Below, in pieces: positions 1 through 8,037 of a stretch of 14,182 nt of DNA. The translations under genes and the position numbers were made by a program. The notes beneath the pieces were generated by a model. It made no database searches and was not told the DNA's origin. It saw only the letters and a list, made by a program, of their open reading frames with translations. Numbering within the stretch: the first letter of the stretch is position 1; the number at the start of each line of letters is the position of its first letter. Origin of the DNA: Microcaldota archaeon (lineage in GTDB: Archaea > Micrarchaeota > Micrarchaeia > Anstonellales > Bilamarchaeaceae); contig JACCLJ010000064.1 in the NCBI GenBank assembly GCA_013425425.1, forward strand, positions 1 to 14,182, read 5' to 3'.

Positions 1-1119
1 GATGCAACGGTATGCGCTGCGGCTGCGGACCCAATGGGATATGCAGGCATCGGAACGAATTACCAGTATGATGAGAAACTGTGCATGCTTTCCATCCTTT
101 CCAATTATACTTATTATTCAAGCCCGCCTGCAAGCGCAGCCAGTGAGTACCAGGCTGCCCTTCTGAGATGCAACAGGATAACGAATTACTGGATGGAGTC
201 CATGGAATGGATAAGGTATGAAACTGAACACGATTCCAGAACGATATCGTGGTGGGATTACGGGCACTGGATAAACTATTTCGGCCAGAAGAATACGGTG
301 CTCAGGAACGAGCATGCATCGCAGACGATGATAGGGAATACCGCTTATGCCTATCTCCATGGGACGCCTGAAGAGCTTATTGAATTCATGAAAGGCCACG
401 ATTCGAAATACGCGCTTTTCGATGTCGAGCTTATTTCGAGCGGAAACCAGCTTGGCGGGAAGTACGGCGCATTGAACTACCTTTCCTGCGCCTACATGAA
501 CAGGACGAACGTCACTTATTCGCCCGGGCAATCGGTATGCGAAGCCGAGCACCTCTGGGAGATAATCTACGTTCCAAAGGACCCGACCGGCAGGGCGTGC
601 ACCATTTCTGCGAACCAGAACAGGACGGGCGTGATTGCGTATAAGATTTATGTCGGCGCAATGGGCAGTGGGGGAACGTACAGCCTTTACTACCCGGATG
701 TCTGCACCGGCGTGATAACCGATGCAAATGCCAAGTATTACTGCGAGAATTACGTTAGGCCGGAGCCGGTTTACTGCGTTGGCGAGATAACGCTTGCAGA
801 CGGCCGCAAAGGCACCGGGACGTACTACCTGAATGAGACGTACCCGAGCGGAGACCTGAAGCTGAACAAGGCAATACTTGCAATGCCTTTCGAAATGAGC
901 GGGACGATGCATCTCGGCGACGTTTATGCGTTTACTACGTTCTACACGAATGACCCGCTCTGGCTTGAAAATGGCGTGATTGTCGGCGGCTATGAGGATG
1001 CGAAGGGCGCGTTCTACCACTCAAACCTTTACAGGGGAATTTTTGTAGGAGAGATTCCCGGATTCACCAAAGTTTTCGACAATGGCGCTGTGAAGATATA
1101 CAAGATGTTGGAACCTTAG
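1..1119 (+). CDS. aglB: Oligosaccharyltransferase AglB/STT3 family, C-terminal part (5' end outside window)
   Basis: Catalytic subunit of archaeal N-glycosylation: it moves glycan from a polyprenyl-phosphate carrier to Asn in N-X-S/T sequons on the outer face of the membrane. The frame is open from base 1, so the gene is cut at its 5' end; 372 residues are visible and the N-terminal membrane part is missing. The STT3/AglB signature WWDYG is at visible residues 84-88 (bases 250-264), inside SWWDYGHW. A stretch DVELISSGNQLGGK (residues 141-154) followed by YGAL fits the family's second, DK-type motif, with the Asp and Lys spaced as expected. The rest is the soluble exterior domain, with several Cys and five N-X-S/T sequons of its own, so disulfides and self-glycosylation are possible. 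The family call is firm; the exact subgroup is not. Its stop codon lies inside a perfect hairpin. Confidence 0.9.
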   Translation, partial: DATVCAAAADPMGYAGIGTNYQYDEKLCMLSILSNYTYYSSPPASAASEYQAALLRCNRITNYWMESMEWIRYETEHDSRTISWWDYGHWINYFGQKNTVLRNEHASQTMIGNTAYAYLHGTPEELIEFMKGHDSKYALFDVELISSGNQLGGKYGALNYLSCAYMNRTNVTYSPGQSVCEAEHLWEIIYVPKDPTGRACTISANQNRTGVIAYKIYVGAMGSGGTYSLYYPDVCTGVITDANAKYYCENYVRPEPVYCVGEITLADGRKGTGTYYLNETYPSGDLKLNKAILAMPFEMSGTMHLGDVYAFTTFYTNDPLWLENGVIVGGYEDAKGAFYHSNLYRGIFVGEIPGFTKVFDNGAVKIYKMLEP

Positions 1120-1151
1120 GTTCCAACTGTTGAAAAACCAGGGGTTTTTCA
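1107..1151 (+). repeat. Two tandem perfect hairpins at the end of aglB (possible terminator)
   Basis: Two inverted repeats with the same geometry sit back to back. The first is GTTGGAACC, loop TTA, GGTTCCAAC (1107-1127), and it contains the aglB stop TAG at 1117-1119. After a 3-base spacer comes TGAAAAACC, loop AGG, GGTTTTTCA (1131-1151). Each has a 9-bp stem without mismatch and a 3-base loop. They fill the gap between aglB and gatD. A role as terminator, mRNA 3'-end stabiliser or attenuator ahead of gatD is inferred. The only T-run is the T5 inside the second 3' arm, so it does not look like a classic intrinsic terminator. Confidence 0.7.
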
Positions 1152-1182
1152 GACATAAATGAGTAGAAAGAGAGGGGGCAGT

Positions 1183-2499
1183 ATGTACTCCAAAAAAATA
1201 GAGGAATTTTTCAGGAAGAGCGATATTTCCGTAGGCGACAGGATAGCCGTAAGCAGCGTAAAGGGCGAATTCGAGGGGCTGCTCATGCCCAGGGTTGAGG
1301 GTGAGCAGGACGTGCTTGTGATAAAGCTGGACAACGGCTACAATATCGGAATCGGATTCGGGGACTCCAAAATCAAGCTGATTGAAAAGATGAAAGCGAG
1401 GAAAGCGCCTCCAAAGCAGGAGAAAACGGATGGCGAAGTCGCAATCCTTGGGTGCGGGGGAACGATAGCATCGAAGATAGAATATAGGACAGGCGCAGTC
1501 TATCCCGCGATAACGCCGGAAGAGCTCCGGATGACGTTTCCGGACATCGGAAAAATAGCGGGCATACGCTCGAAATCGCTATTTTCGCTTTTCTCGGAGG
1601 ACATGAACGCCGAGCACTGGAAGATTGTCGCGGATGCCGTTGCCGATGAAATAAAGGATGGGGTGGAAGGCGCAGTCGTGATGCACGGGACGGATACGAT
1701 GGGATATACCGCGGCCGCATTAAGCTTCATGCTCCAGAACCTTCCAATCCCGGTCGTGCTTGTAGGCGCGCAGAGAAGCTCGGACCGGCCTTCCAGCGAG
1801 AACGAGATGAACATGCTGAACGCAGTTTACTGCGCGAAGAAGGATATCGGCGAAGTCGGCGTTTGCATGCATGCGGGCATAAATGATGATTTCTGCCATC
1901 TCCACCGCGGGACGAGAGTAAGGAAGATGCATAGTTCGCGGAGGGATGCGTTCCGCTCGATAAATTCCCCGCCGATAGCGGTGGTCGACTGGATGCATGG
2001 AAGATTCGAGGCGCTGACCGAATATAAAAAACGCTCGCCGGCCGGGAGCCTTCAGGCAAAAACGAAAATCAACGACAATGTCGCCATGGTTTACGTTCAC
2101 CCGAACATAAAGACAAAGCTCATAGAATCGCTCAGTGGTTATGACGGCGTAGTCCTTGTAGGGACCGGCCTGGGCCACGCACCGAGCAATCCGTTCAACG
2201 ATAAGCGCGTGCACTCCGTTCTTCCAGCCATAAAGGGGCTTGTTGATTCCGGCATTCCCGTAGTCATGAGCTCCCAGACGATAAGCGGGAGACTGTGCAT
2301 GAGGGTATACACGACCGGCAGGCTGCTTATGGAAGCTGGCGTAATAGGCGACGGGGCGGACTGGCTGCCTGAAACCGCATATGCGAAGCTTTGCTGGGTT
2401 CTTGGCCAGACAAAGGATGCAAAGAAGGCGAAAGAGCTCATGATGACGAATCTTGCCGGTGAGATAAGCGGCCGCTCGCCTATGATGGAGGAATACTGA
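1183..2499 (+). CDS. gatD: Glutamyl-tRNA(Gln) amidotransferase subunit D
   Basis: L-asparaginase-like subunit of the archaeal GatDE enzyme. It releases ammonia from Gln (or Asn) and passes it to GatE, which turns Glu-tRNA(Gln) into Gln-tRNA(Gln). The first ~75 residues form the GatD-specific N-terminal domain (VGDRIAV...LDNGYNIG). The asparaginase fold follows, with the nucleophile Thr94 in GCGGTIAS, Thr170-Asp171 in MHGTDTM, and Lys219/220 in CAKKDIGE as the likely catalytic Lys. A start at 1183 (438 residues) is preferred to the in-frame ATG at 1159: the GAGGGGG motif at 1173-1179 is well placed, and MYSKKIEEFFRKSDISVGD matches the usual start of the family. The stop overlaps the gatE start as TGATG, so translation is probably coupled. 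Confidence 0.96.
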   Translation: MYSKKIEEFFRKSDISVGDRIAVSSVKGEFEGLLMPRVEGEQDVLVIKLDNGYNIGIGFGDSKIKLIEKMKARKAPPKQEKTDGEVAILGCGGTIASKIEYRTGAVYPAITPEELRMTFPDIGKIAGIRSKSLFSLFSEDMNAEHWKIVADAVADEIKDGVEGAVVMHGTDTMGYTAAALSFMLQNLPIPVVLVGAQRSSDRPSSENEMNMLNAVYCAKKDIGEVGVCMHAGINDDFCHLHRGTRVRKMHSSRRDAFRSINSPPIAVVDWMHGRFEALTEYKKRSPAGSLQAKTKINDNVAMVYVHPNIKTKLIESLSGYDGVVLVGTGLGHAPSNPFNDKRVHSVLPAIKGLVDSGIPVVMSSQTISGRLCMRVYTTGRLLMEAGVIGDGADWLPETAYAKLCWVLGQTKDAKKAKELMMTNLAGEISGRSPMMEEY

Positions 2500-4292
2500 T
2501 GAAAATCGGCCTGGAAATCCATCAGAGGCTGGATACGCACAAGCTTTTCTGCAACTGCCCGTCGGAATTGGCCGAAGGGAAAGAGCCCGCGGTCGTGGCG
2601 GACAGGCGCCTTCATCCAGTTTTCAGCGAGCTTGGCGAGATTGACAGGGCGTCCATGGCCGAATTTGAAAAATCCCGGCTGTTTGAATACCAGGCATTCG
2701 CCCAATCAAACTGCCTTGTCGAATTAGATGAGGAGCCTCCATTCCCGCTAAACCGCGAAGCACTGAAAATAGCGATAGAGATAGCGCTGCATCTAAACGC
2801 AAAGGTCGCCGATGAAGTCCATATCATGAGGAAGATGGTGATAGACGGCAGCAACACCGCCGGCTTCCAGAGGACGGCCATAGTCGGATTCAACGGCTGC
2901 ATTGAAACCAGCAAGGGAAGCATAAGCGTGCCGCTTGTCGCTCTCGAAGAGGAAAGCGCCGGCATTGTTGAAACGAAGAACGGCAAGACGATCTACAGGC
3001 TTGACCGGCTCGGAATACCGCTTGTTGAGATAACCACGACGCCGGATATACAAAATCCGGAGCATCTGAAGGAAGTTGCCGAGAAGATAGGGCTCATCAT
3101 GAGGGCTACGGGGAAGGTTGCGAGAGGGATAGGGACTATCAGGCAGGACATAAATGTTTCCATAGAGGGTGGTGCGCGTGTCGAGATAAAGGGCGCGCAG
3201 GAGCTCAAGCTGCTTCCGGTTTTTGTTGAAAACGAGGTAAGAAGACAGGAAAAACTTATTGTGATCATCAGGGAACTTGAAAAAAGAAAGGCTTACGGAA
3301 TCACAGCAAAGCCGGTAGATTTTAGCGGCGTCTTTGCCGCGACCGCTTCGCCGCTGCTAAAAAAAGAGATGGAAAGCGGCGGCGTTGTTCTCGGGATAAA
3401 GCTTCCGGGCCACTCCGGCATGCTGGGAATGGAAATCCAGCCCGGGAAAAGGTATGGGACGGAGCTGAGCGATTATGCGAAGCAGGCAGGCGTGAAGGGC
3501 ATAATACACAGCGACGAAGATATTTCCAAATACAAATTCAGCGAAAAGGAGATTTCCGCGGTACGCGCAGGGCTTGGCGTCGGCGGGAATGACGCTTTTG
3601 TCTTGGTTGCCGCGCCGAAAGCGGTCGCCGGCGCGGCGCTTGCAAAGGTTATTGAAAGGGCAGATATGAATCGCGTTCCGGAGGAGACGAGAAGGGCGAA
3701 TCCGGATGGAACCACAACGTACATGAGGCCGCTTCCTGGGAGGGCGAGGATGTATCCGGAAACGGATGTTCCTCCAGTGCCTGTCAACAAGGAACTTATG
3801 GCTGAAACGGAGAAGGGCATGGCCGGGTCATATGAGGACAAAAAGGCGTCTCTCATGAAAATGCTAAACAGGGAGATGGCCGAAACAATGCTGCGCTCAA
3901 GGCACCTGAAGCTGTTCGAAAAGCTTGTGGCGGATGGCATCGACCCGGTGCTTGCGGCAACGACTCTCGAAAACACGCTCGTTTCGCTCAGACGGGAGGG
4001 CGTCGAACTGAAGGATGCCGATGCCTCGCTGACGGGGCTTTTTTCAGAATACAAGAAAGGCAGATTCGCAAAGGCCGCGATACCGGATATAATAAGGGGA
4101 ATCGCGGGCGGCAGGGAGATAACGGATGTGATCGCCGGGGGAAAACTCGGGAAGATGACCGGGAAGGAACTCGAGAGGATAGTGAGGGAGAACGGATTTG
4201 ATATGAAGAGGATAATGGCCGCCTACAGGACGCGAATCGAAACCGAGGAGCTGCTGGAAACGATTAAGAAGCTTAAGAAAGGAGGGAAATGA
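2499..4292 (+). CDS. gatE: Glutamyl-tRNA(Gln) amidotransferase subunit E
   Basis: GatB-related kinase/amidotransferase subunit. It phosphorylates the glutamate on Glu-tRNA(Gln) and amidates it with ammonia from GatD; this is the archaeal route to Gln-tRNA(Gln). The N-terminus GLEIHQRLDTHKLFCNCPSE and GTIRQDINVSIEGGARVEIKG (about 211-232) are the GatB/GatE core. Residues about 285-390 (LKKEMESGGVVLGIKLPG through PKAVAGAA) are the AspRS-like GAD insert that separates GatE from GatB. The tail from about 470 is the helical YqeY-like tRNA-binding part. Its 597 residues are close to the family's usual ~620. It shares one base with gatD and is followed two bases later by a membrane-protein gene, whose SD lies inside the last gatE codons. 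Confidence 0.96.
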   Translation: MKIGLEIHQRLDTHKLFCNCPSELAEGKEPAVVADRRLHPVFSELGEIDRASMAEFEKSRLFEYQAFAQSNCLVELDEEPPFPLNREALKIAIEIALHLNAKVADEVHIMRKMVIDGSNTAGFQRTAIVGFNGCIETSKGSISVPLVALEEESAGIVETKNGKTIYRLDRLGIPLVEITTTPDIQNPEHLKEVAEKIGLIMRATGKVARGIGTIRQDINVSIEGGARVEIKGAQELKLLPVFVENEVRRQEKLIVIIRELEKRKAYGITAKPVDFSGVFAATASPLLKKEMESGGVVLGIKLPGHSGMLGMEIQPGKRYGTELSDYAKQAGVKGIIHSDEDISKYKFSEKEISAVRAGLGVGGNDAFVLVAAPKAVAGAALAKVIERADMNRVPEETRRANPDGTTTYMRPLPGRARMYPETDVPPVPVNKELMAETEKGMAGSYEDKKASLMKMLNREMAETMLRSRHLKLFEKLVADGIDPVLAATTLENTLVSLRREGVELKDADASLTGLFSEYKKGRFAKAAIPDIIRGIAGGREITDVIAGGKLGKMTGKELERIVRENGFDMKRIMAAYRTRIETEELLETIKKLKKGGK

Positions 4293-4293
4293 T

Positions 4294-4773
4294 ATGGCCA
4301 TAAGCGAAGCGCTTTTCCAGATTTTCGAATCTTCGACATTCAGTCTCGCAACGATAATTTTCATATTGGGCTTCATAATCTGGGAGCTGCCCCGTTCGGT
4401 AAAGATCATAGATGAGGAATACACGACGGGGTTTTATCCGGAGATGGGAAGGGTGCTGGACATCATCATCATGCTGGTGGGCATATGCACGCTGGTATTC
4501 CTCTACCTGATGGGCGGGCTCTTTGACGTCATCGAATTCCTGAGGTACCAGCAGTTCATGCCGCTTTTCGCGATAGTGATAATAGCGGTTCCGCTGCTCA
4601 TATTGATGGGATACCTGAAGCGGTTCATCGGCAGGATGGACAAGCAGCAGTCCATGACCGTATTCGTGGTGCACAACTTCCTGGACCTCGCGCACACCCT
4701 CTTTTTCATAGCATTCTCGCTGCTGTTCATACCGACGCTTATTTACTTCCTGTTCGGCGGGCTTGGGATGTGA
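4294..4773 (+). CDS. Four-helix integral membrane protein, unassigned
   Basis: A 159-residue protein I do not recognise. It has four hydrophobic stretches, at about residues 16-33, 53-75, 86-107 and 130-156. The first loop is acidic and charged (ELPRSVKIIDEEYTTGFYPEMGR); the third is basic (GYLKRFIGRMDKQQ). There is no obvious signal peptide, metal site or enzyme motif. The start is firm: GGAGGG at 4281-4286 lies 7 bases upstream of the ATG, and the gene begins two bases after gatE stops, so it is probably the third cistron of the gatDE transcript. Nothing in the sequence links it to tRNA amidation, so co-transcription may be incidental. Confidence 0.85.
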   Translation: MAISEALFQIFESSTFSLATIIFILGFIIWELPRSVKIIDEEYTTGFYPEMGRVLDIIIMLVGICTLVFLYLMGGLFDVIEFLRYQQFMPLFAIVIIAVPLLILMGYLKRFIGRMDKQQSMTVFVVHNFLDLAHTLFFIAFSLLFIPTLIYFLFGGLGM

Positions 4774-4826
4774 TTTTCCACACGATTTCGGGCTCAGCCT
4801 CGCCAACATTCTTAAAGATTTCCGAC

Positions 4827-4834
4827 TTTATAGT
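4827..4834 (+). promoter_or_regulatory. TATA-like box and SD before the small membrane protein
   Basis: TTTATAGT within the short gap after the preceding gene resembles an archaeal box A. About 26 bases downstream lies the ATG at 4855, which also has a clear AGGTGATC Shine-Dalgarno at 4844-4851. A start of transcription near 4855 would remove that SD, so either the true box lies further upstream (for example CTTAAAGATT, 4811-4820) or the gene is read through from gatDE. Both readings are inference. Confidence 0.35.
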
Positions 4835-4854
4835 AAATCCTAAAGGTGATCTTG

Positions 4855-5109
4855 ATGGCAAAGAAAAAGAAGACAGCAAAGGGCAAGAAAATCGAGAAAG
4901 CAGGCTGCATATGCGGCGGTTCGTGCACGGATAGAGGCGCGCGCCTGCCGGGATACCTCCTCATAGCGTTCGGATTGCTCGCCCTGCCGATAAATTATGA
5001 CCTTATCGCTTCTCTGGAGTTCGCCAGGGCATGGCCGCTGTTCCTCGTGATATTCGGATTCGTGCTTCTGGCAAAGGTCCAGATATGCAAGATCAAGGGC
5101 GTATCTTAA
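4855..5109 (+). CDS. Small Lys-rich membrane protein with CxCxxxC motif and LiaF/DUF5668-like TM pair
   Basis: 84 residues. The first 16 are very basic (MAKKKKTAKGKKIEKA), followed by CICGGSC (a CxCxxxC arrangement) and Cys-Thr-Asp-Arg. Two transmembrane helices follow, with the pattern LPGYLLIAFGLLALP...AWPLFLVIFGFVLLAK, which resembles the short LiaF/LiaI-type (DUF5668) membrane domain found in bacteria and archaea. The Cys cluster could bind metal or form disulfides, but no function is known to me. ATG 4855 is chosen over the in-frame GTG at 4846 because that GTG is part of the SD core GGTGATC. It converges on GAPDH with a 2-base gap. Confidence 0.75.
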   Translation: MAKKKKTAKGKKIEKAGCICGGSCTDRGARLPGYLLIAFGLLALPINYDLIASLEFARAWPLFLVIFGFVLLAKVQICKIKGVS

Positions 5110-5111
5110 TT

Positions 5112-6113
5112 CTAGGTTTTTTTCAGTTTTTTGATGAAATCCACGAGCCGGTTTGAGTAGCCGAACTCGTTGTCGTACCATGCCGAGATTTTCACCAGTT
5201 TTCCCTTGGCTTTCGTAAGAGCGCCATCCACTATTGAGGATTCCGGCCTCCCGATTATATCCGTGGAAACAAGGGCTTCTTCGCTGTATGCGAGAATGCC
5301 CTTCAGCTCCTCGTTCGAAGCCCGCTTCAGGTTGCTGTTTATATCGTCGGCCGTTGCATCCGTTTTCAAAAGAAGCGCCATATCGTTTATCGAGCCGCAC
5401 GGGACCGGAACGCGGAATGCGATGCCGTCCATCTTCCCATGGAGCGCCGGTATGACTTCACCTATCGCCTTTGCCGCGCCCGTGGTGGTGGGTATTATGT
5501 TCAACGCGCCCGCCCTCGCCCGCCTCCAGTCTTCATGGCTTCCGTCAAGCAGGCGCTGGTCGTTCGTGTATGCGTGAATAGTGCTGAGGAAACCGCTCTC
5601 GATGCCGAACTTCTCATTGACTACCTTGAGCACCGGGGCGAGGCAGTTGGTCGTGCAGGATGCGAGCGAAAAGAGCGTCATCTCCTTTGTGATTATGTGG
5701 TCGTTTACCCCTGGGACGATGGTCGCATCGACACCTTTTCCCGGCGCGGAAATGAGCACCCGCTTCGCGCCCGCTTTTATGTGCTTCTCCGCATCTTCCC
5801 TCGAGCGGAATTCCCCCGTGCTTTCCAGCACGACATCCACTTCCAGCTCCTTCCATGGAAGCTTCAGCGGATCGACTTCGCGCACCCATTTTATATGGTG
5901 GCCGTTGACTATGAGCGCATCCGGCTTCGCCTCCACGGTGCCGTTGAACCGCCCGTAAACCGAATCGTATTTGAAAAGGTGGGCGTGCAGATCGACTGCG
6001 CTTCTCGTGTTTATCGCTACGATATCGAAATCCCTTCCGATGGCCCCGTGGGATACTGCGGCCCTGAGGAACATTTTTCCTATTCTTCCGAATCCGCTTA
6101 TTGCAACTTTCAT
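5112..6113 (-). CDS. gap: Class I glyceraldehyde-3-phosphate dehydrogenase, predicted NADP-using
   Basis: Phosphorylating GAPDH (glyceraldehyde-3-phosphate to 1,3-bisphosphoglycerate, reversible) of central carbon metabolism; 333 residues, full length. Seen: Rossmann motif GFGRIGK (7-13), LFKYDSVYGRF, catalytic Cys153 in SCTTNC, His180 in STIHAYTNDQ, RRARAGALNIIPTTTGAAKA, and the C-terminal WYDNEFGYSNR. This is the bacterial/eukaryotic class; most archaea use the unrelated-looking class II enzyme, so lateral origin is plausible. The Asp that normally follows Asn35 and selects NAD is Thr36 here, and the usual LP before HxD is GS (191-192). Both changes occur in NADP-accepting (GapB/chloroplast-type) enzymes, which suggests a gluconeogenic or NADPH-linked role (inferred). 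The start is supported by GAGGGTG (6121-6127) and a TATA-like box about 26 bp further up. Confidence 0.96.
   Translation of the reverse strand: MKVAISGFGRIGKMFLRAAVSHGAIGRDFDIVAINTRSAVDLHAHLFKYDSVYGRFNGTVEAKPDALIVNGHHIKWVREVDPLKLPWKELEVDVVLESTGEFRSREDAEKHIKAGAKRVLISAPGKGVDATIVPGVNDHIITKEMTLFSLASCTTNCLAPVLKVVNEKFGIESGFLSTIHAYTNDQRLLDGSHEDWRRARAGALNIIPTTTGAAKAIGEVIPALHGKMDGIAFRVPVPCGSINDMALLLKTDATADDINSNLKRASNEELKGILAYSEEALVSTDIIGRPESSIVDGALTKAKGKLVKISAWYDNEFGYSNRLVDFIKKLKKT
5117..5132 (+). terminator. Paired T-tracts, likely archaeal terminator
   Basis: T7 (5117-5123) and T6 (5127-5132) on the + strand follow the stop of the small membrane protein by a few bases. Archaeal RNA polymerase commonly terminates at such oligo-T runs. 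The same bases encode the Lys-rich C-terminus (KKLKKT) of the convergent GAPDH gene. Confidence 0.55.
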
Positions 6114-6160
6114 GGTTTCACACCCTCAAAAGACAAGCGAGTAGATTAGAGCACTAACAA

Positions 6161-6171
6161 ATTTAAAATAT
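6161..6171. promoter_or_regulatory. Shared bidirectional TATA element between gap and the GT-C gene
   Basis: ATTTAAAATAT is nearly symmetrical and can act as box A both ways. To the left it would start RNA near 6140, giving gap (-) a ~26-base leader that contains its SD (6121-6127). To the right it would start RNA near 6193, exactly the ATG of the GT-C gene, which has no SD; that gene would be leaderless. Positions are read directly; promoter activity is inferred from archaeal spacing rules. Confidence 0.6.
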
Positions 6172-6192
6172 GGCTAAGAAAAGAAAAATCGT

Positions 6193-8037
6193 ATGAAATT
6201 CGAAATCGGCAGATTTTTCACCGTCTGGAGAGTGCTGCTCCTGGCATATGCAGTGGTATTCTCGTTCATCCTTGCAAACGCGGTTTCGGGGTTCGTTTCA
6301 CTGCCGTCGCCGATGTACGGAGGCGACTACTATTACCAGATGGGCTGCTTTTACAACATCATGGAGGGCGGAAACCCGCTTGACAGCTCGTCAATCGTCG
6401 GGGGCGTGCCGGGGTACCAGCCAGCCTACCCCCTGATCGGAAGCGCATATTGCGCGATTACTGGAAGCAGCCTGCCGGGATGCATGTTCGGCTTCTCTGT
6501 GATCATCTACCTTTTTTCTGTGGTTTTCTGGTTCATTGCGCTGAATGCGATGTTCAAGGACGAAAGAACCGCGCTGTTTGCAACGATACTCGCAACTTCG
6601 ATAATGCAGCACCCGATCCTGAAATACACGGGCTTCACGGATGCGATAATCGTCCCGCTTTTCATCTTCGCCCTATACAAGACATTCGAAGACAAAAAAA
6701 TCCAGTATTTCGCCGTTCTTGGGATTTTCTACGGCCTGCTTCCGTTGACGCATATGATGTTCTTCATAGGCGCGACTTTCATCATTGGCTTGTTTTTCCT
6801 GTATGAGATTTACTCCGTTTTGAGAGAAAGGCAGAATGAAAAGATCAGGGAGCTTGGAAAAAACATGGCGGTATTCGCCGTCCTTGCGGCGGCCTTCCTC
6901 ATGCTGTACTGGTACCGGCCTATTTTCGAATGGAACCTGCACATGCCGTATGACAGGACGCATATGGATGTCGCGGATATGGGGAACCGGGAAGTGCAGA
7001 TGCAGTTCATAGCCAACTCGGTAAGTTCGCTTCTGAATTTCGGGATTCCGCAGATAGGGATCACGGTGCTTTTCCTGTTCGGCGTCTACAGGCTGATGAA
7101 AGAGCGGGGGGGGTTCGGATTTACAGAGAAATTCCTGGTTATATTTTTCATCGGTTCTGCGCTCGTTACTTTTTCCTATCTTTTGACAGAACCATTGTTA
7201 GGCATGAATTTCATCCCTGCGTACATGAGCAGTTTCACATTAATCAAGGCTGCGTTTCTTATTGCCGCATACGGACTTCACATGTTCCTGACGAACTGCA
7301 GGATGATTTCCGATGAGAGGGTCAGGGTTGGAATAATCGCTATTTTCGTTTTCATATTCATGTTCTACGGATACATGAAATTCAGTGAGTACCTGGCGAC
7401 CGACCAGTGGATGGGGGTTGGAAAAACACAGGAAATGCCTGCTGCATACAAGTCCCTGCAGAGCTACATACTCGCGAACACCGGTGTAAATGACGTATTT
7501 CTATCAACGAAAGAGCTCTCTTTCGCCATAAATTCGCTGACAGGGAGAAAGCTTGTGACGAACCGGTGGGCCCAGCAGAACGACCCGTATACCGACATGC
7601 CGCAGCGGGATGAGGATGCTGCGGTGATTCTTTACGGGGATGATGTGCAGAAAAAGCTCGAGCTTATCGACAAATACGGCATTTCCTACCTTTACTGGGA
7701 TGCCTATTGGATAAATTCCGAGTACCAGTTCAATCAGGAGGGGCAGCTTGTAAACATATATGATCCGATGCTCACTTATGACGACGCGGAAAGCAGGAAC
7801 TACCTTGGCTCGAATGGCGTATCATACCAGGCAATGAATTTCTGGGTGGACCCTGCGATGAGAAGCGAGGATGTAAGAAAATACGATTTGTTGTTTGTTT
7901 CCCCGGAAAACTACCAGTCATTCGAACATCCCTGGAATCCGAACCTTGACCCGTACCTTGAGAAGGTATGGGAGCATAAGGAGGGGAATATCACGTATGC
8001 TGCATTGTACAGGATACGCGGTTTGGGGGCGGGCTGA
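6193..8037 (+). CDS. GT-C fold membrane glycosyltransferase (polyprenyl-phosphate-sugar dependent type)
   Basis: 614 residues. The N-terminal ~395 carry about ten or more transmembrane helices; the last ~220 form a soluble, probably exterior, domain. After the first helix comes a long loop with MYGGDYYYQMG (Asp45), the position where GT-C enzymes keep their catalytic acidic residue. It is followed by GNP...GVPGYQPAYPLIG, a pattern typical of archaeal GT-C proteins. The soluble part (NDVFLSTKELSFAINSLTGRKLVTNRW...) also resembles GT-C/STT3 exterior domains. It likely adds one sugar from a dolichyl-phosphate donor to a lipid-linked glycan or protein; substrate unknown. The next gene overlaps it (TGATG) and looks like a synthase for such a donor. 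It lacks the WWDYG motif, so it is not a second oligosaccharyltransferase. Confidence 0.8.
   Translation: MKFEIGRFFTVWRVLLLAYAVVFSFILANAVSGFVSLPSPMYGGDYYYQMGCFYNIMEGGNPLDSSSIVGGVPGYQPAYPLIGSAYCAITGSSLPGCMFGFSVIIYLFSVVFWFIALNAMFKDERTALFATILATSIMQHPILKYTGFTDAIIVPLFIFALYKTFEDKKIQYFAVLGIFYGLLPLTHMMFFIGATFIIGLFFLYEIYSVLRERQNEKIRELGKNMAVFAVLAAAFLMLYWYRPIFEWNLHMPYDRTHMDVADMGNREVQMQFIANSVSSLLNFGIPQIGITVLFLFGVYRLMKERGGFGFTEKFLVIFFIGSALVTFSYLLTEPLLGMNFIPAYMSSFTLIKAAFLIAAYGLHMFLTNCRMISDERVRVGIIAIFVFIFMFYGYMKFSEYLATDQWMGVGKTQEMPAAYKSLQSYILANTGVNDVFLSTKELSFAINSLTGRKLVTNRWAQQNDPYTDMPQRDEDAAVILYGDDVQKKLELIDKYGISYLYWDAYWINSEYQFNQEGQLVNIYDPMLTYDDAESRNYLGSNGVSYQAMNFWVDPAMRSEDVRKYDLLFVSPENYQSFEHPWNPNLDPYLEKVWEHKEGNITYAALYRIRGLGAG

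Noticed and set aside
118..1020. 300-residue open frame on the minus strand
   Set aside because: It lies fully within aglB, whose WWDYG motif and family similarity are clear; the antisense translation has no recognisable domain.
1159..1182. Upstream ATG for gatD
   Set aside because: It adds eight residues (MSRKRGGS) before the family-typical start and lacks an SD; GAGGGGG fits the ATG at 1183.
5439..6149. 236-residue plus-strand open frame across the GAPDH gene
   Set aside because: Antisense to a full-length GAPDH with every catalytic motif; the translation is Arg-rich and low in domain signal, as expected of a shadow frame.
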